A DNA stretch of 64,000 bases from Pristionchus mayeri (taxonomy: Eukaryota > Nematoda > Chromadorea > Rhabditida > Neodiplogasteridae), in contig BTRK01000002.1 of NCBI GenBank assembly GCA_036245805.1, positions 22,251,067 through 22,315,066 of the forward strand, given 5' to 3'. Position 1 is the stretch's first letter, and every line of letters starts with the position of its first letter. A program made the position numbers and the translations under genes. Shown one piece after another: positions 1-12,500 of this stretch. The notes under the pieces were generated by a model. It was not told the origin of the DNA. It did no database searches and was given only the letters and a program-made list of their open reading frames with translations.

Positions 1-870
1 ATCGACCATATTCATGTATACGGAGAGGATGGAGACGATAATGGAAGGGGAGAGGAGGTGAGGAGAGAGGGGGAGGGGAAGAGGAGGGGGGAGGGGAGGG
101 GAAGAGGGAAGGGGTCAGGAGGAGCAGTGCTGCAGATGACGACTGGTGCTGTCGATGACTGACTGATGAACAACTCACTCAACGATAACGTCGACATAAT
201 CGATTGAAAGATTGAATAAACTTTATCGATATCATTTCTTGTTTCTCATTCTTGATTCTCTCCCAGTATGCTCTTTCATCTACGACTTGCGCGCCAAACG
301 AACGACCTTTATCGTTTCCCTTCATTTTGATTCTCGTTTGGAATGAAAGGGGAGAGTTGACAGGAGAAATATTGTGGACGATAATGATAAGGCAGTTAGA
401 AGAGGGGAACCACATTCTAGAAGGGAGAGGGACTACAGATGAAGAAGACCGAAGGATGGATTGATGAGAGATCAGTTGGTTGGTGATTTGATGAGGGAGG
501 ACTAGAACTCTTCGCATGGCAAGAAGGATTTAGTAGAGAAGTGGTAGAGTTGGCATGTCCCCAGTGCACATCGACAACGACCTGAGAAGAGAAGAGAAGA
601 GAGAGGGGATGAGGAGGGGGAATAATCCACTCCTTACTAATCTATTTCACCCTTCCCCTTATTGCAAATTTAGGAAGACTTAGAAAAAGGAATTCGCATA
701 AAAACATCCGTGAGAAGAATGGAGTCGTTCTCGTATCGAACTCGTGGCAACCGTGCATTGCTAACTAATTAGGATGTATTCAATCCTTGCCCACTTCTTT
801 TCTCGCATTCATTTCACCCATTTTAACACGCGGGATTATGCCAAATTTAGTCGAAAATGATGTAACAGAG
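1..870. other. Gene-poor flank with a polypurine tract
   Basis: A long purine-rich tract (G and A) occupies roughly 40-120. The only coding candidate is a minus-strand open frame of 48 codons from an ATG at 325 to a TGA at 179. It starts MKGNDKG and is Lys/Arg-rich. It has no recognisable domain and may be a first exon or chance. The rest shows no supported gene. Confidence 0.3.
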
Positions 871-1245
871 TTACAAAAAAGAAAAGGAAGGTATACCTCC
901 TTTCGATCGTCCTCCTCCCACTTCTAGTCGTTTTTGTCGGAAGGATGAGGGATCGCCTGGAATGAAAATCGAATGAGGATGAGTGAGAGGATGGGAGTAT
1001 TGACAAGGAGCGTACTCATTCTAAGAGGCAGTCCACTGATTGTATCCACTGGCTCGCTCCTCCAACAGTCGAATGCTGCCTCGCATGGCTTGCCCATCTC
1101 AATCCATCGCATTCCCTTCTCTCCATCACTCCTTCTATCTCACCTGCAGTGCTGCAATCTCTTCTCCATTCTCCGGACTCTCGAGAGGGACAGCAAGTGA
1201 AGCTGCGACCATAGCTGCTGCACACAACACCCAGTTTGCAGCCAT
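871..1245 (-). CDS. Small secreted peptide precursor (hypothetical)
   Basis: Three exons (1245-1144, 1097-1016, 956-871) join in frame to an 89-residue protein. Residues 1-18 form a clean signal peptide (MAANWVLCAAAM...SLA). The mature part has two cysteines five residues apart (C-E-A-A-F-D-C) and a Lys-Arg pair near residue 70 that could be a prohormone cleavage site. A TTCAG acceptor lies seven bases before the ATG, as expected for spliced-leader addition. The second intron ends in a good TTCATTCCAG; the first intron's acceptor (ATTGAG) is weaker. I do not recognise the family. A neuropeptide-like or small cysteine-containing secreted peptide is an inference from size, signal peptide and the dibasic site. 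No neighbouring gene helps to assign a role. Confidence 0.5.
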
Positions 1246-2242
1246 TCTCTGCCTGAACGAGAGGGAGTAGATGGAGAAGGAGGGAATGATCTCGCAGAGA
1301 AAGTGCCAGAGAAGAGAACCGGAAGTCTCAGCAACACAAAGGTGGACAGAAACACGCAGGGGAATGCAGAATGGGGACTCAGGCAGGAAGTTGGACGTAG
1401 AGAGTGGATATGAATAACCCTTCCAGTCCTATAGTTGTTCTCTCCTCGCCTAAATGAAGACATCCCTTCACTCCACTCGGTTGGTACTAATGAAAAAAGT
1501 TCTGCACATACACTTGCAAGGGAAATGACAAGAAGTGAGAAGTCGTCATCGGAAAAAAAAGACATGTACATTAGTGAAAGATTAGTTGGACAATGAAGGA
1601 TGAGCATGGTCTGGAATCTGAAGTTAGTGACAGTGACTGAATCATCTACCTCGTGAGGGTGTTTTCATTGAAATTCGAGATTATTTTCCCTCCATTTTCC
1701 CCCTTGACGTTTATTCCCCTTAATTTCTCTCACTTTAAGGGTCTCACTCTCTCTGAAACCTCAACCACTTAGAGGAGGAAACGTTCTGTAAACTATCCGG
1801 AGAAGAGTCTACGAAATAAACTGAATTGGAAGAGTCTTTCTTATGGGATGCCTCCTTTTCGCTCACGCACGTACCTATCTATTTTTATAATTTTATAGTC
1901 CATTCGATAGACTTCTATCCTTCGACAACTGGGGACGATTGTTTCGTGAAAGAAAAGAGGGACGAAGTCTAGTTATGAGGCGGGTCAAATCAAATTTGGA
2001 TTGCGCGAGGGAAAGACTGCGCAGTTTCCAACTTATCGAATAACAGAATGCCCCGTTACTCCTACTACGTCCGATCGACGCAATTTTTTGAGATGCTTAT
2101 TTTTCTGAATTTTAATTTTCACATTAAATTTTGCTTCGTACGTATTGTTGCTGGAAATGCGTAATAATGAATGTTAATACATACTCGTCCAGTTCTCGTG
2201 AATGAGATTGATCTCATTGCAGTCTCACAAAGGGGAAGAGGA

Positions 2243-2644
2243 ATGATTCGACTACTACTCTTCCTCACTCTCTTTCTCCTTTGTGACGAAGTACTCACGA
2301 AGAGAAATGCACGACTCACGGAGGTCAGAGGGGATCCAATGAGGGGGGGGAGGAGGGAATGACAAGGTAGGCTATGAAAGTGGAAGAGTTGCAAACTGAG
2401 AGGAGTTTCACGCATTCATAGGGGGTAAGGTGAGTGACGCGAGAAGAGAGAGAGAGACCGATTTTGGAAGTGGATGAGCCAGTAGGAGTGAGCAAGATGC
2501 GAATCATTCCTCCCCTCCCTTCATCCTACGCAGACAAAAAGACAGTATTCGAATACAAAACACCTCGAGATACTCCATAAAATCGCCTACATTTCGTCTG
2601 CTTTTTCGAAGGCATTTTTGGTTCTCCAACTAGCAAGAGAATGA
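2243..2644 (+). CDS. Possible small secreted protein
   Basis: An ATG at 2243 opens a hydrophobic stretch typical of a signal peptide (MIRLLLFLTLFLLCDEVLT). Exon 1 would end at 2323. A second exon at 2534-2644, after a CGCAG acceptor, continues in frame for 36 codons to TGA, giving 63 residues. The 5' splice site (GTCAGA) is poor and an intermediate exon is possible, so only the first exon carries real weight. A GCAG acceptor about 20 bases upstream could receive a spliced leader. No family is recognised. Confidence 0.3.
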
Positions 2645-5226
2645 CGTCAAAAGTGGTGGGATGACTTCTTAGATAACCAGTGAATGATATTAGGAATCGC
2701 CCCCTCGTAGCCTCAATTTGGATTGCACGATTACGTGCGAAAATGGATTTGAACTTGAAGAAAGAAAGAAATTCGACCAGAAGAAATTGGCCTCGTTTGT
2801 GTGATTAGATGACAGAAGAATCAGAGTCTGACGACGGGAAGAAGAAGAAGGGGGAGAAGCACTAATTGGAAATCATGTTGCTAGTGGGATAATGGACATG
2901 ACAACGGAGTGACAGGATTTGATCTCGTAAGTGGATGAATCCCTCCCTAGTCGAAGAAGCCAGAGAAGGCACTGGAAATAATGAACTTGATATCGTAAAG
3001 ATGTTAGAGGATGGAAGAGGATGTAGAATACGTATAAGAAGAGTGAAATCGTGGCAATTGAGGTGCGAGTAGTGAACGAGTGTCCTCTCAACATCAAACT
3101 CCGTTGTCAATCAGTGCTTACTGACGGGAAAGATCGATTCGTCGGGCCAGGTGATTCTATCCATTCAATCATATTCTGAATGAACTGCTTCAGGCCAGGC
3201 ATCTCAACTAGTCTTCCACGATTTCCTTCTCGGTAAGACAACAAAGAAATTCTAAAGATATTCTGAATAAATGAGCGAAATTTCCACACAAACGTGTGAA
3301 ATCGCACGGTTGATTGATGAATTAAGTGAGTGGTAAGGAGAGAGAAAGGGAAGGAGGGATTAGACTACTGCCCCTACTCACAATCACACTCTTCTAATTA
3401 GAAGTCGACTATAATGACGTCACTCCATAGGGGTGGATGGTCAAAGGGTTGCCTAGCAGTCTATGCTAATCGGGAAAGGGCGGGGGAGGGAATCGGGCAC
3501 TCGGACTCACAATGATTATGTAGACCGAGGAAGTAAGAGGCAGGAAACTCGGAGGAACGAGGGAGAGACGGTATCGAATTCGCAATTAGTCGAGGGAAGG
3601 AGTGGAAACCGCGTGTCTCTTCATAACTCACGCACTTTTTCTCAGAGTTCGACTTTTCGGAGCAATTTCAGAATAATCTGAGCGAATTTCAGGAAATCGC
3701 CATTTTTGGTGCGACGTTTATGCGCTGAATCAATTCGATGAGACCTTTGATATCTATGGAGGAGGAAGAGGAGAGAAGGGAAACCTCACTTGGTCAGTTC
3801 TCAGTTATGAGAAAGGAGGGGGGGGGGGGGATGAAATCAGAGATGATAATCAGAAAAGACTAGATCTCATGTTTCGGTCATCATAAAATGGGTCAATGGT
3901 TGCAGCAAAATCGTTGTTCCTGTTGACAAAAGCGTTGCTGTCATGTTCATTTTTCAATTTCTGTACAGTGAGATTAGAAGGGAGAGGAGCGTTTTTGGAG
4001 GAAAGAGAAGCACTTGGTAATGGGGAAGAAGGATAGGCATGGCGTGAGATGACGTCATCCCAAGTACTCATCAGGAGACTATTCCCATCTAGTATTGCAC
4101 AGTGAGAAGAAGAATGAATCGGGAGGGAAGTGCGAGAGGAGGAGAACTCACTCTTCTATCCACGAGAGATTCCAATTTGGATAACACACACAAAATGCGA
4201 AATGGACTGCGAAACGGGAGCTAAATTCAGTTGGGAAGAGGCAGTTCGAGTGTATTCTCAGAAGGGAGGATCCCATTTCCTCGTTCGGATATGAGAGGGT
4301 GATGGTTACGTACTGGGTAGGAATTGTATAGAGAACGAGAGTTTCCATAGGGGAAAACAATGGCAGAGGTGGGGGAAATGACAGAGAAGGAAGGGAGAGA
4401 GACATATCCGAAGCCCCTGCTCATCAGATGGAACGCCGTGGACTATTATGTAGACCGATCGGAAGAAGAGAAAGGGAAGTCAGAAGGAGAATGGAGAAAC
4501 TGCAGTCGAATGACCTACTCACGGAGAATGGGAGAGATGAATGGATATAGGAAACAATTTGGCCCCATCTAAATGCTGAGAAATGTGTGCAGAAGGGAGA
4601 TTGCATGAGAATAGAATGAACTTCCTTCTAAGGAAATGATGTATCGAGGATAGGTAAAATAAGAACCCGAGGGAAACAGAATCTCTGAGGGAGGGGTGGA
4701 ATGTTCCTGTATCTCATCTAGTGAACAGGAGTGAACAGGGAAGGGAATCTCAGTCATCCGAGGGTGTGAGGGGAGATTTGATTACGGGGGTGGCAACTGA
4801 ATAGCTGCACTGATTCCTTGGTAGTTCACTTTCGATGACGTCATCCAAGGGGAAGAATGGCACTTAGTCTATCGAGATTGCGATATCCAAAATGTAGAAT
4901 GCAGGCGATGAATTGTTCCAAGGGAGAGAGAGAAGCGAGTGATATAATCAAGGTAAGAAGAACGACTCGGATTAGAGGGAATTGCTAATGAGTTGTGGGC
5001 GGTGTTCTATCCAATCAGCAGACCTTAACGATGAGACATCAAAGTTAGGAGATGAAATGACTCTCTCTCTCCTTCCTCCTCCTCCCTCTCTATCAGAGAA
5101 CGGAGTGGGAGTAGAATGAATGAGTGGGATGATTCTGCCTGTATCTCCTTCCATCTTCGAAATGAGCATGCGAAGCACAGGCAAAACAATTAATTATGTG
5201 CGATGCTTAATCTGGCACTTCTAAAT
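2645..5226. other. Unresolved region with scattered exon-like fragments
   Basis: No complete gene could be built. Exon-like pieces lie on the minus strand: a stretch ending at a GTAAGC donor near 3121 and followed by a TATTTCCAG acceptor near 2973, and an open frame at 4071-3850 (starting MSTWDDVIS, ending NMRSSLF) that could be the tail of a multi-exon gene. The rest is purine-rich or low-complexity sequence, including a G run near 3825. These pieces could be an unrecognised fast-evolving gene or chance. Confidence 0.25.
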
Positions 5227-5502
5227 TTACTTCACTGCAGGCTGATTCGTCCAGATGGATTGTATGACGAGAGAGAGGAGAAGGTGAGCTCCACTCTTCC
5301 TCCATCCACTCATCTCCCTTTCTAGGTGCTCAACTTCGATACGTGGCAGCACACTCCTGAGATATATCTCCCATGGCCGAGCAAACTTATTTAGACGACT
5401 CTGTAGACTATTCACATGCCTATCTCCATTTATATCTGCTTTACCAATAGCATCACTCGAACATGTTAGCACTGTTTCCAATAGAAAGAGAATGAAAAAC
5501 AC
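5227..5502 (-). CDS. Possible secreted protein, 91 aa
   Basis: A single open frame begins with a hydrophobic leader (MFFILFLLETVLTCSS), followed by a mostly polar, helix-prone segment. It is uninterrupted for 91 codons. No domain is recognised and no upstream splice or promoter evidence decides the start. The last codons may be intronic. It could be a short secreted protein or a first exon whose downstream exons were not found. Confidence 0.3.
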   Translation of the reverse strand: MFFILFLLETVLTCSSDAIGKADINGDRHVNSLQSRLNKFARPWEIYLRSVLPRIEVEHLEREMSGWRKSGAHLLLSLVIQSIWTNQPAVK

Positions 5503-6501
5503 TAGAAGTGAGAGACAATTCTAAACATACAATAAATTCAATAAAAATGGTCAGTTGTTCGCTCGTATTTGCAATCGCTTTTGTAAGTTTTACTGCATGC
5601 CGTAGTGATAAACAAAGCAAAAGGTCTCATAATGGGAGTTATCCGACACTGACAATTGGTACGTGAACAGTAGAATTGGTAAAATCACCGACCATGTTGG
5701 AACAACATTCCGGGTCCGAACCTGCGGGGCTTGTGTGGTAGTTTGTTCCCCAACCACCTGAGCCATACGGGACACGTGAGATTTACGAGAGAATAGCTTT
5801 ATCACATACTATTAAGGGAATACTCTCTGGTCAACCAGCAGATAATGCATTTCTAGCTGATTATTAGGAGAAAAAAACACATGTACTTAATTGATTACAA
5901 TTGAATATTCGATGGAGAATTAAAAAGGAAACGATGATGTTCATACATTTAATAATAAACAATAAATTTTCAATATTTACTTGTTACTTTTGTAGTTCGT
6001 AGTTCAATATAATAGAAAACAATATTTAAAAAATCGATTTAAAAAAACTCAAAAAGATCACTTCCCGATCACAAATAAAATTACAGTATTTTCACTTTTT
6101 TTTTCCTTTCGCAAGGCCCTTGTTCTGTTCTCATTGTTTAGTTCTCATTGAGCACCTTTCTTCTTATTAATACTTTACTGCTAATTTGGAACTACGATAA
6201 TGAACTTCTTCATTTGCGCTCGATGTCTTAATATAATGCCTTATACCTGTATTAACGAGAAAGATTGCGATGCCTTCGTTGCATCATCTCTTTTATGCAC
6301 TCTCCCATGGTCTGATCATCTCTAGATCGCACCAGTTGATCACCCTCTCATTCTAACAACCCCAATAGGAGATCATTATTTCTTCCTCACTGATTTCATT
6401 CGTATACTCAATTGTTTTGTCGTTGTTTCTCGTAGTGGGTTACTGTACTTAGCTGAATATGACCGTTTCGCTTCGATTATTTACCTTTATTCATGTTCTA
6501 G
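5503..6501. other. AT-rich intergenic region upstream of methionine synthase reductase
   Basis: AT-rich sequence with A and T runs and no convincing coding region. A plus-strand leader-like frame begins at about 5548 (MVSCSLVFAIAFVS) but stops after 39 codons. The stretch directly before 6502 (TTCATGTTCTAG) could serve as a trans-splice acceptor for the downstream gene. Confidence 0.4.
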
Positions 6502-9500
6502 ATGACTAATCGTTTGTTGATCGGGTTCGGTTCTCACACGGGTCAGGCTGAATCCATATCGAAGGCACTCGCAGAGAGAGCCAGAACAGTTGGACTGGAA
6601 CCAGAGGTCCGCACTCTCAATGACATTGAGAAAGAGGTCAGGCTTTTATCCTCATTTGTAAACTTACTCATTTTGTATAAGTGGCAACGATAGATGATTA
6701 AATTGCAGCTCGACCTGACAAATGAGTCTTTCATCGTAATCGTCGTTTCTTCAACGGGAGATGGTGATGCCCCCGAGAATTCCGCCCGATTCCTTAGGAG
6801 GATATCGAGGAAGACTTTGAAGGAGGACCACTTGAAGGGACTTACCTATGCTCTGCTAGGTAAGATCCTTTGCCATGCAAATTATGATAACTATTTGGGA
6901 TATTTGATCAAGATAGCTGAATTATAAGTTGAGGTCTCGGCGATTCGAACTACTCAACGTACCAGGGAGTGCCCATTAAGATGGATCACCAACTCTCATT
7001 CCTCGGTGCAACGAGAGTACTGGAGAGGGGAGAGGCAGATGACCAAGTGGGGTATGATTATGTCCCCCTCCGATTTTTACTACTTCGTCGTTTTTTTCCG
7101 TCAATAACTATCTCATGGACGGAACTATTCTATTGTCAGCAATGGTTTATTTTCAGATTGGAACTCATCGTGGAACCATGGATTGACAAGTTGTTCAATG
7201 AAGAGCTGAAGTCTAGGTACATTCCTTCAGTTTCAGCTTGTTTTATTTAGCTTATTTATTTAGTTATACAACTTGCAATAAATCATTCAACAGTATGGTT
7301 TGTATAGATTCTCTCTGGAGAAATCTCGATTGGTAGCTGCCTTTTCTTCTAAGATCACTCTGGGGGAAACGAAGACTGCCGAAGAGAAGGAGAAGATCAT
7401 GGAGGAATGGAAGGTGAGACAGAGATACTCGCTTATTCCCTCCTTACTCTACTGCATGATCGATCAGTCACCAACATATTGCCAGTCTTAAGGCTCGAGC
7501 TAAATCGGAGGAATCAGTAGAGGGGGAGACTACCGTATTCCTTAGTTCCTCCGAGCGAGTGGCTCTCTCCCTCGTTGACTTCGACTACCCTGCAGGAGCA
7601 TCAGTGAGGAGTGGAGCAGATAAGATTAGCAGTGAGTATACATTCCAAATGTTGAAGAGTGGGCATTCAATCTACCGACCATTTCACTGTTTATGTGTGC
7701 TGCTCAACATTTTTTAAAAATCTTAATCTATCAGGCGATCCCAATTTGCGAGTGCCCATCGCGCCTCAATCATATATCAAGGGGACACTCGGACGATCGA
7801 TATTTCGAGGCGGTGATGATCTACCCTGGCAGAATGATGCTCCAATGCCAGGTAGATTTTTTATCGATTATTTACTTTGAAAACTATTTTTACTATTGCG
7901 TAGATCTAGAAAGCAGTGTATTTCAGTCATCGTTTTTTTAGTATTGCAAAATAATAGATCTTTGATCTCCAGGAGTGATCTCAACTAAGCCTCTGAGTGC
8001 AGTGGTAGTCTCTCACTCCATCCTCACATCTCTCCATCAGTCTGTCACGAAGCCCAAGCGGTGAGTCGTTCACATGGATAATTTGCGGACGAAACTCGAT
8101 GCGCGTCTCCAGGTGGTGTCCAAGTGTGATCGCCACTTGGGAGCCAGTCTCTATTTTTCACATGCACTCTCGTAATTCCAACCGACTCTCAAGTTAAATA
8201 AAGTTGGGACCAACTCTGAAATTTGCTTGTTCCCAATTTAAGTGTCGGTCAGGGATACGAGAGCATGTTAAAATGGAGAAACCGACTTGGAATGGGATCA
8301 AACTTGGGTAACACTCGGAGACGATGACCAGAGTAAAACACGTGAATAGTCATTCCCTTCATTTTCCGTACTCTCTCGCCAGTCGACTAATCGAGAGCTA
8401 CCCCTCAGCTTTTTTTTGCGATTATATATGGTCCAATAGACTTTTACGAAGAGATGCACAATCTTGCCATATCTTTAATCCGTTTTTTCCTCATTTCTAT
8501 CAATAAACTATACATTAAGTGAGCTGATCTTCGAATTGGCCGACGTGGATCTCGCGTACGAACCAGGAGATGCCTTCTACATCACTCCGCAGAACTCGGA
8601 GGCTGAAGTTAACTTCCTCCTCGATCGGTGAGCTGATCTCCCCTCCCCCCCTCCCCTCCCCCCCCCCCCTCATCCAGTGATCACTCTCAGACTGGGCCAT
8701 CTCTCAACAGCAGACAACGAGTACGAGTTGTCCATCGACCCTGCCTCTTCCAAGGCTTGTACGGTAGTCTGATTATTCATTTTCCATTGAAGAGGAGTAT
8801 GGTAGAATGGAAATGAGTGTGCTAGCAGTGGATGAGTGGTAGATGGCAGGTGCTGCCCTTCCCAACTATCTGCCAGTCAAGAGTTCCCTGAGGCATCTCT
8901 TCACTTACTGTCTGGACATTCGACGAGCACCCGGTCAGATTCATCATCTAGTCATACTACAATCGATTGTCATTGTTGTCATCATCCTCCCTTTATAACT
9001 GCTCTCATTGGCAGGTCGTCCTCTCCTTCGATTCCTGGCTGATTCAGCGAGTGACTCGAGTGAGAAGAGGAGGCTGCTCGAGTTGTGTAGTGCCCAGGGA
9101 GTGGCTGAGTTCACAGCCTTCGTCAGACAGGTACCTCTTCTATCGTGACATCTTTATCCATCCACGAGTGTGCAATACTCGGGTGAGTCTTTGTGTGGTG
9201 TGTTCTTCTATTCCACTTTCCCGATCTCTTCGCACTCCCTGTGTGCACCACCGCCCATCTTAAGATTATTGTTGATTCAGGAGTTTTAGTGAGAATGAAC
9301 AATTGATATGTATGGGAAGAGTATTCACGGGGGGGGGGGGGGGGGGGGGGAGGGGGGGGGGCACCACTCATCTCAAAATCACCCAGTCTTCTCCAAATAT
9401 CATAAAAAAGTTTAATTAATTATGCCAATAATTTTTTGTCATCTTCAAAAATTGGTTTGCTTGCAACCAAACATAGCACTAGTTTCAAATAGGGAGATTA

Positions 9501-12500
9501 AGGAAAGAGAGGCATGAAACGTACGGATCCATAGCGAGCGCCAGATTGATTTCTAATATCGACCGTCCTGCTTCCCATTTTTTCCTTCTCCTTCGCACTC
9601 TCATTCTTCCCCTCCACTTTCTTCTCTTCCACCATCTCCTTGATCTCATTCATCGAGGCGTATTCACGATGACTTCCCCCGCTCACCTCAATTAATCTCC
9701 TCATTCGAGTTCATTATTCAGAAAGAACAATTCACCAAGAGGGCATCACGTAACTCACCGATCCATATCGTGCGCCTCCTGTGTAATTTGCCGATTTGAA
9801 CTCCTCCCAGTTTTGACCTTGCTTCTTCTCACTCTGAGTCTTCTCACTTTCAGTCTTCTCACTTTCATTCTTCTCACTATCTTCATCAACTTCATCGATT
9901 TTCTGAATTGATGCATTTTATGGTATTGTTCAGCAGTATTTATCTACCCTTGGTCCTTTCTGCGAAGCCACAGATCTCCCACTCGAGTCCTCAATGAGCA
10001 ACGAAGGATTCAATGATAGGGGAAAAAAGCTGCGGGTTCTCGACCTTATTCTCTTCATCGCAATTCCGAGAATTGGATCATTCGTTACCGTATACCTTTT
10101 TCTGCTTGGGCAACACTGGGGAATCGATATTATCCAATTGTTCCGTTCCACCGGAGGACTGAAAAGGCCATTGAAAAGAGGAAGATGAAGAGTATCTTAC
10201 ATTGAGACTTGCCTGATCGGCCAAATCTCCGGTCCATAGTTCATACTGGGAAAGATGAGTGGGTGGTTGGGAGGGATTGGGTGAGGGGACGACAGTAGGA
10301 GAGGGAAAGGGATCGGGGTCGCCCTTCTTCTTCCGACCACCACACATTAGAGGAGAGAGGGCAAGAAGTGAAACGAGGAATGGAATGGAAGGATGAACAA
10401 TGAACAATAGACTACTAAACATTCAAATTGAGAAGTGAATAGCATAATTCCATTGGGTGTTCAATCTCCTCTGCAGGCAGCTCTCTCGTTGGCTGATGTC
10501 CTGCTAGCTTTCCCCTCTACTCTCCCCAAAGTGGAGAGACTCATCGGTGAGCAAGTACTCATTGAATATTCAATCAGTCAATTTATTGAATATTCAATCA
10601 GTCAATCATTGAATATTCAATCAGTCAATTTTTATCAGACGATAAACGCTCAGAAGAGTATTACCTTGAACATTACTTCACAGTGAAATGGGGATGCCAC
10701 TGCATTGAAAAATATGAAGTATTCTGCATAGAAATTCTAAATTAGGATTTCACCTAGGATGGTTTGTAAAAACGTCAATTGGTTTGCAGAAAATCTTCCC
10801 CGTCTGATGCCTCGTCCCTACTCGATGTCTTCCTGTGTAGCTGCCCATGGAAGGCGACTCCGATTCGCATACTCGATACGGTATGAGAAAGTGGGCTTAG
10901 GGGATGGGAAGGTATCATCCATCCATCGATGCTTTTCTTGCAGTGAAGATGCAGCGAGGGAAGGGAGACGATACTCACGAGTAGGAGTGCAGACTGGAGT
11001 TCTCACTGATCTGAGGATTGGACAACGAGTGAAGGTGTGTCCTGTCCTCCAGCTAGACGCCGAATGAGATGGAAGGAGTGGTTATGGGCGAATTGCAGCT
11101 TCTTGAAAAGGAGTCTGCTCGCTTCCGATTGCCGCCCCTCAACTGTGCACCAGAGGTGAGCATGGTCCTTTCCCAGTTGAAATAAATGCTTGCCTAGGTT
11201 GGATTGTACACGCCCCTTGTGCTCATCGGACCGGGCACGGGAGTGTCCACCTTCCTCTCCTTCACTCAACACATTCGAATGCATCTGAAGAAGCAGCCAG
11301 AGGACAAAGAGTGCAGAGAGACCAAGAGGATCCTCTACTTCGGATGCAGAGACAAGAACAAAGACTTCATCTATAAGTTCGCTCTTTGATTCATTCATTT
11401 CAATTCTTCGTCCCGGTGCGTCTCTCTCAGTTCATCGTCCTATTTCGGATTGCAGGGACGAGATTGAAACTCTACAAGAAATGGGCGTCCTTTCTACCGT
11501 ACACCTCGCGCAGAGTACTGTAGAGGGGGAACCGAAGTACGTACAGGACGCGATCAGGACAAATGCAGTCGAGGTACCATTCAGTTTTCTCTCAAGTAAA
11601 ATATCGATTTACTTTTTTCAATTCCAAAGTGAATAAATTTATTGTGATGGGAGATACTGAGGGGCACTGGGTAGTGTGGTAGCCAGGAGGGAAGGAGGAA
11701 ATGGGATGAATGGAGTGAGCGCATTCACACCAATTGCACAAATCGCACGTTTTCGCACAATATTGCCATATTTTAGTGCTTGGATTGGAGGCCGTAGGCG
11801 TGAAGAAGTTGTCCTCCTTCTTCCACTTGGCACAGCTAAAAAAGATGCCCTTGAGAGAAGGAGGGAAGACTAATATCCGTTCTGTCCATTGGATGGACTA
11901 AGTACTCACTTGTTGTTGTTATCTGCACAATCGAGTGTGCAGCATGTCTGACAGCTCTGTCTGTAAGATGGATGGAGTGGAAGGGATCTGCAGAGGGGGT
12001 TACCTGCACTGCGAAGTGGCCCAGTCGTATGTCTTGTCAGTGCACATCCCATTGGGGGAACTATCTTGCTGGGATGGGAACAGGGTATCACAACCCTCAA
12101 CGAATCTGTGGATAGTTACTTGAATTAAATTTGTACGACTAACCGATTGTTCGAAGGGACACTTGTTGTAGTGGTTTGTGCATTCACTTGCTAAACGGGG
12201 ATAAATTATGCCATAAACAGACTGTGCAAGCAAGCAATATAACTCAAGTTCATTATCAATATTCACTTGCCCGGCAATTTCTTTGCAATCGCAGCCAATG
12301 GGAATGCGACGAGAAACAGAAGTCGTACGAGCATCGTAAATTATGGAGTCACCCGACTTCTGCGTCGATAGCAATGAAAATCGCACTCCGGAGGACCCCA
12401 CCCTTCCTTTTGTAGTGCCACATTTGCCAAAGAAACGCAAACAATGGGCGCTTACAAGGTGTCATTTTGATAAGAAAACATGTGGCGATCAATAAATCAT

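Noticed and set aside
9329..9361. Long G runs (also near 13071, 26118-26167, 50519 and 56373) as possible G-quadruplex or telomere-like signals
   Set aside because: They are pure homopolymer tracts, prone to assembly error, without a telomeric unit or neighbouring feature.
12000..12440. A single 146-residue minus-strand frame as one exon
   Set aside because: It begins at a non-ATG codon and reads through introns; the five-exon ShKT model explains the cysteine pattern and gives a signal peptide.
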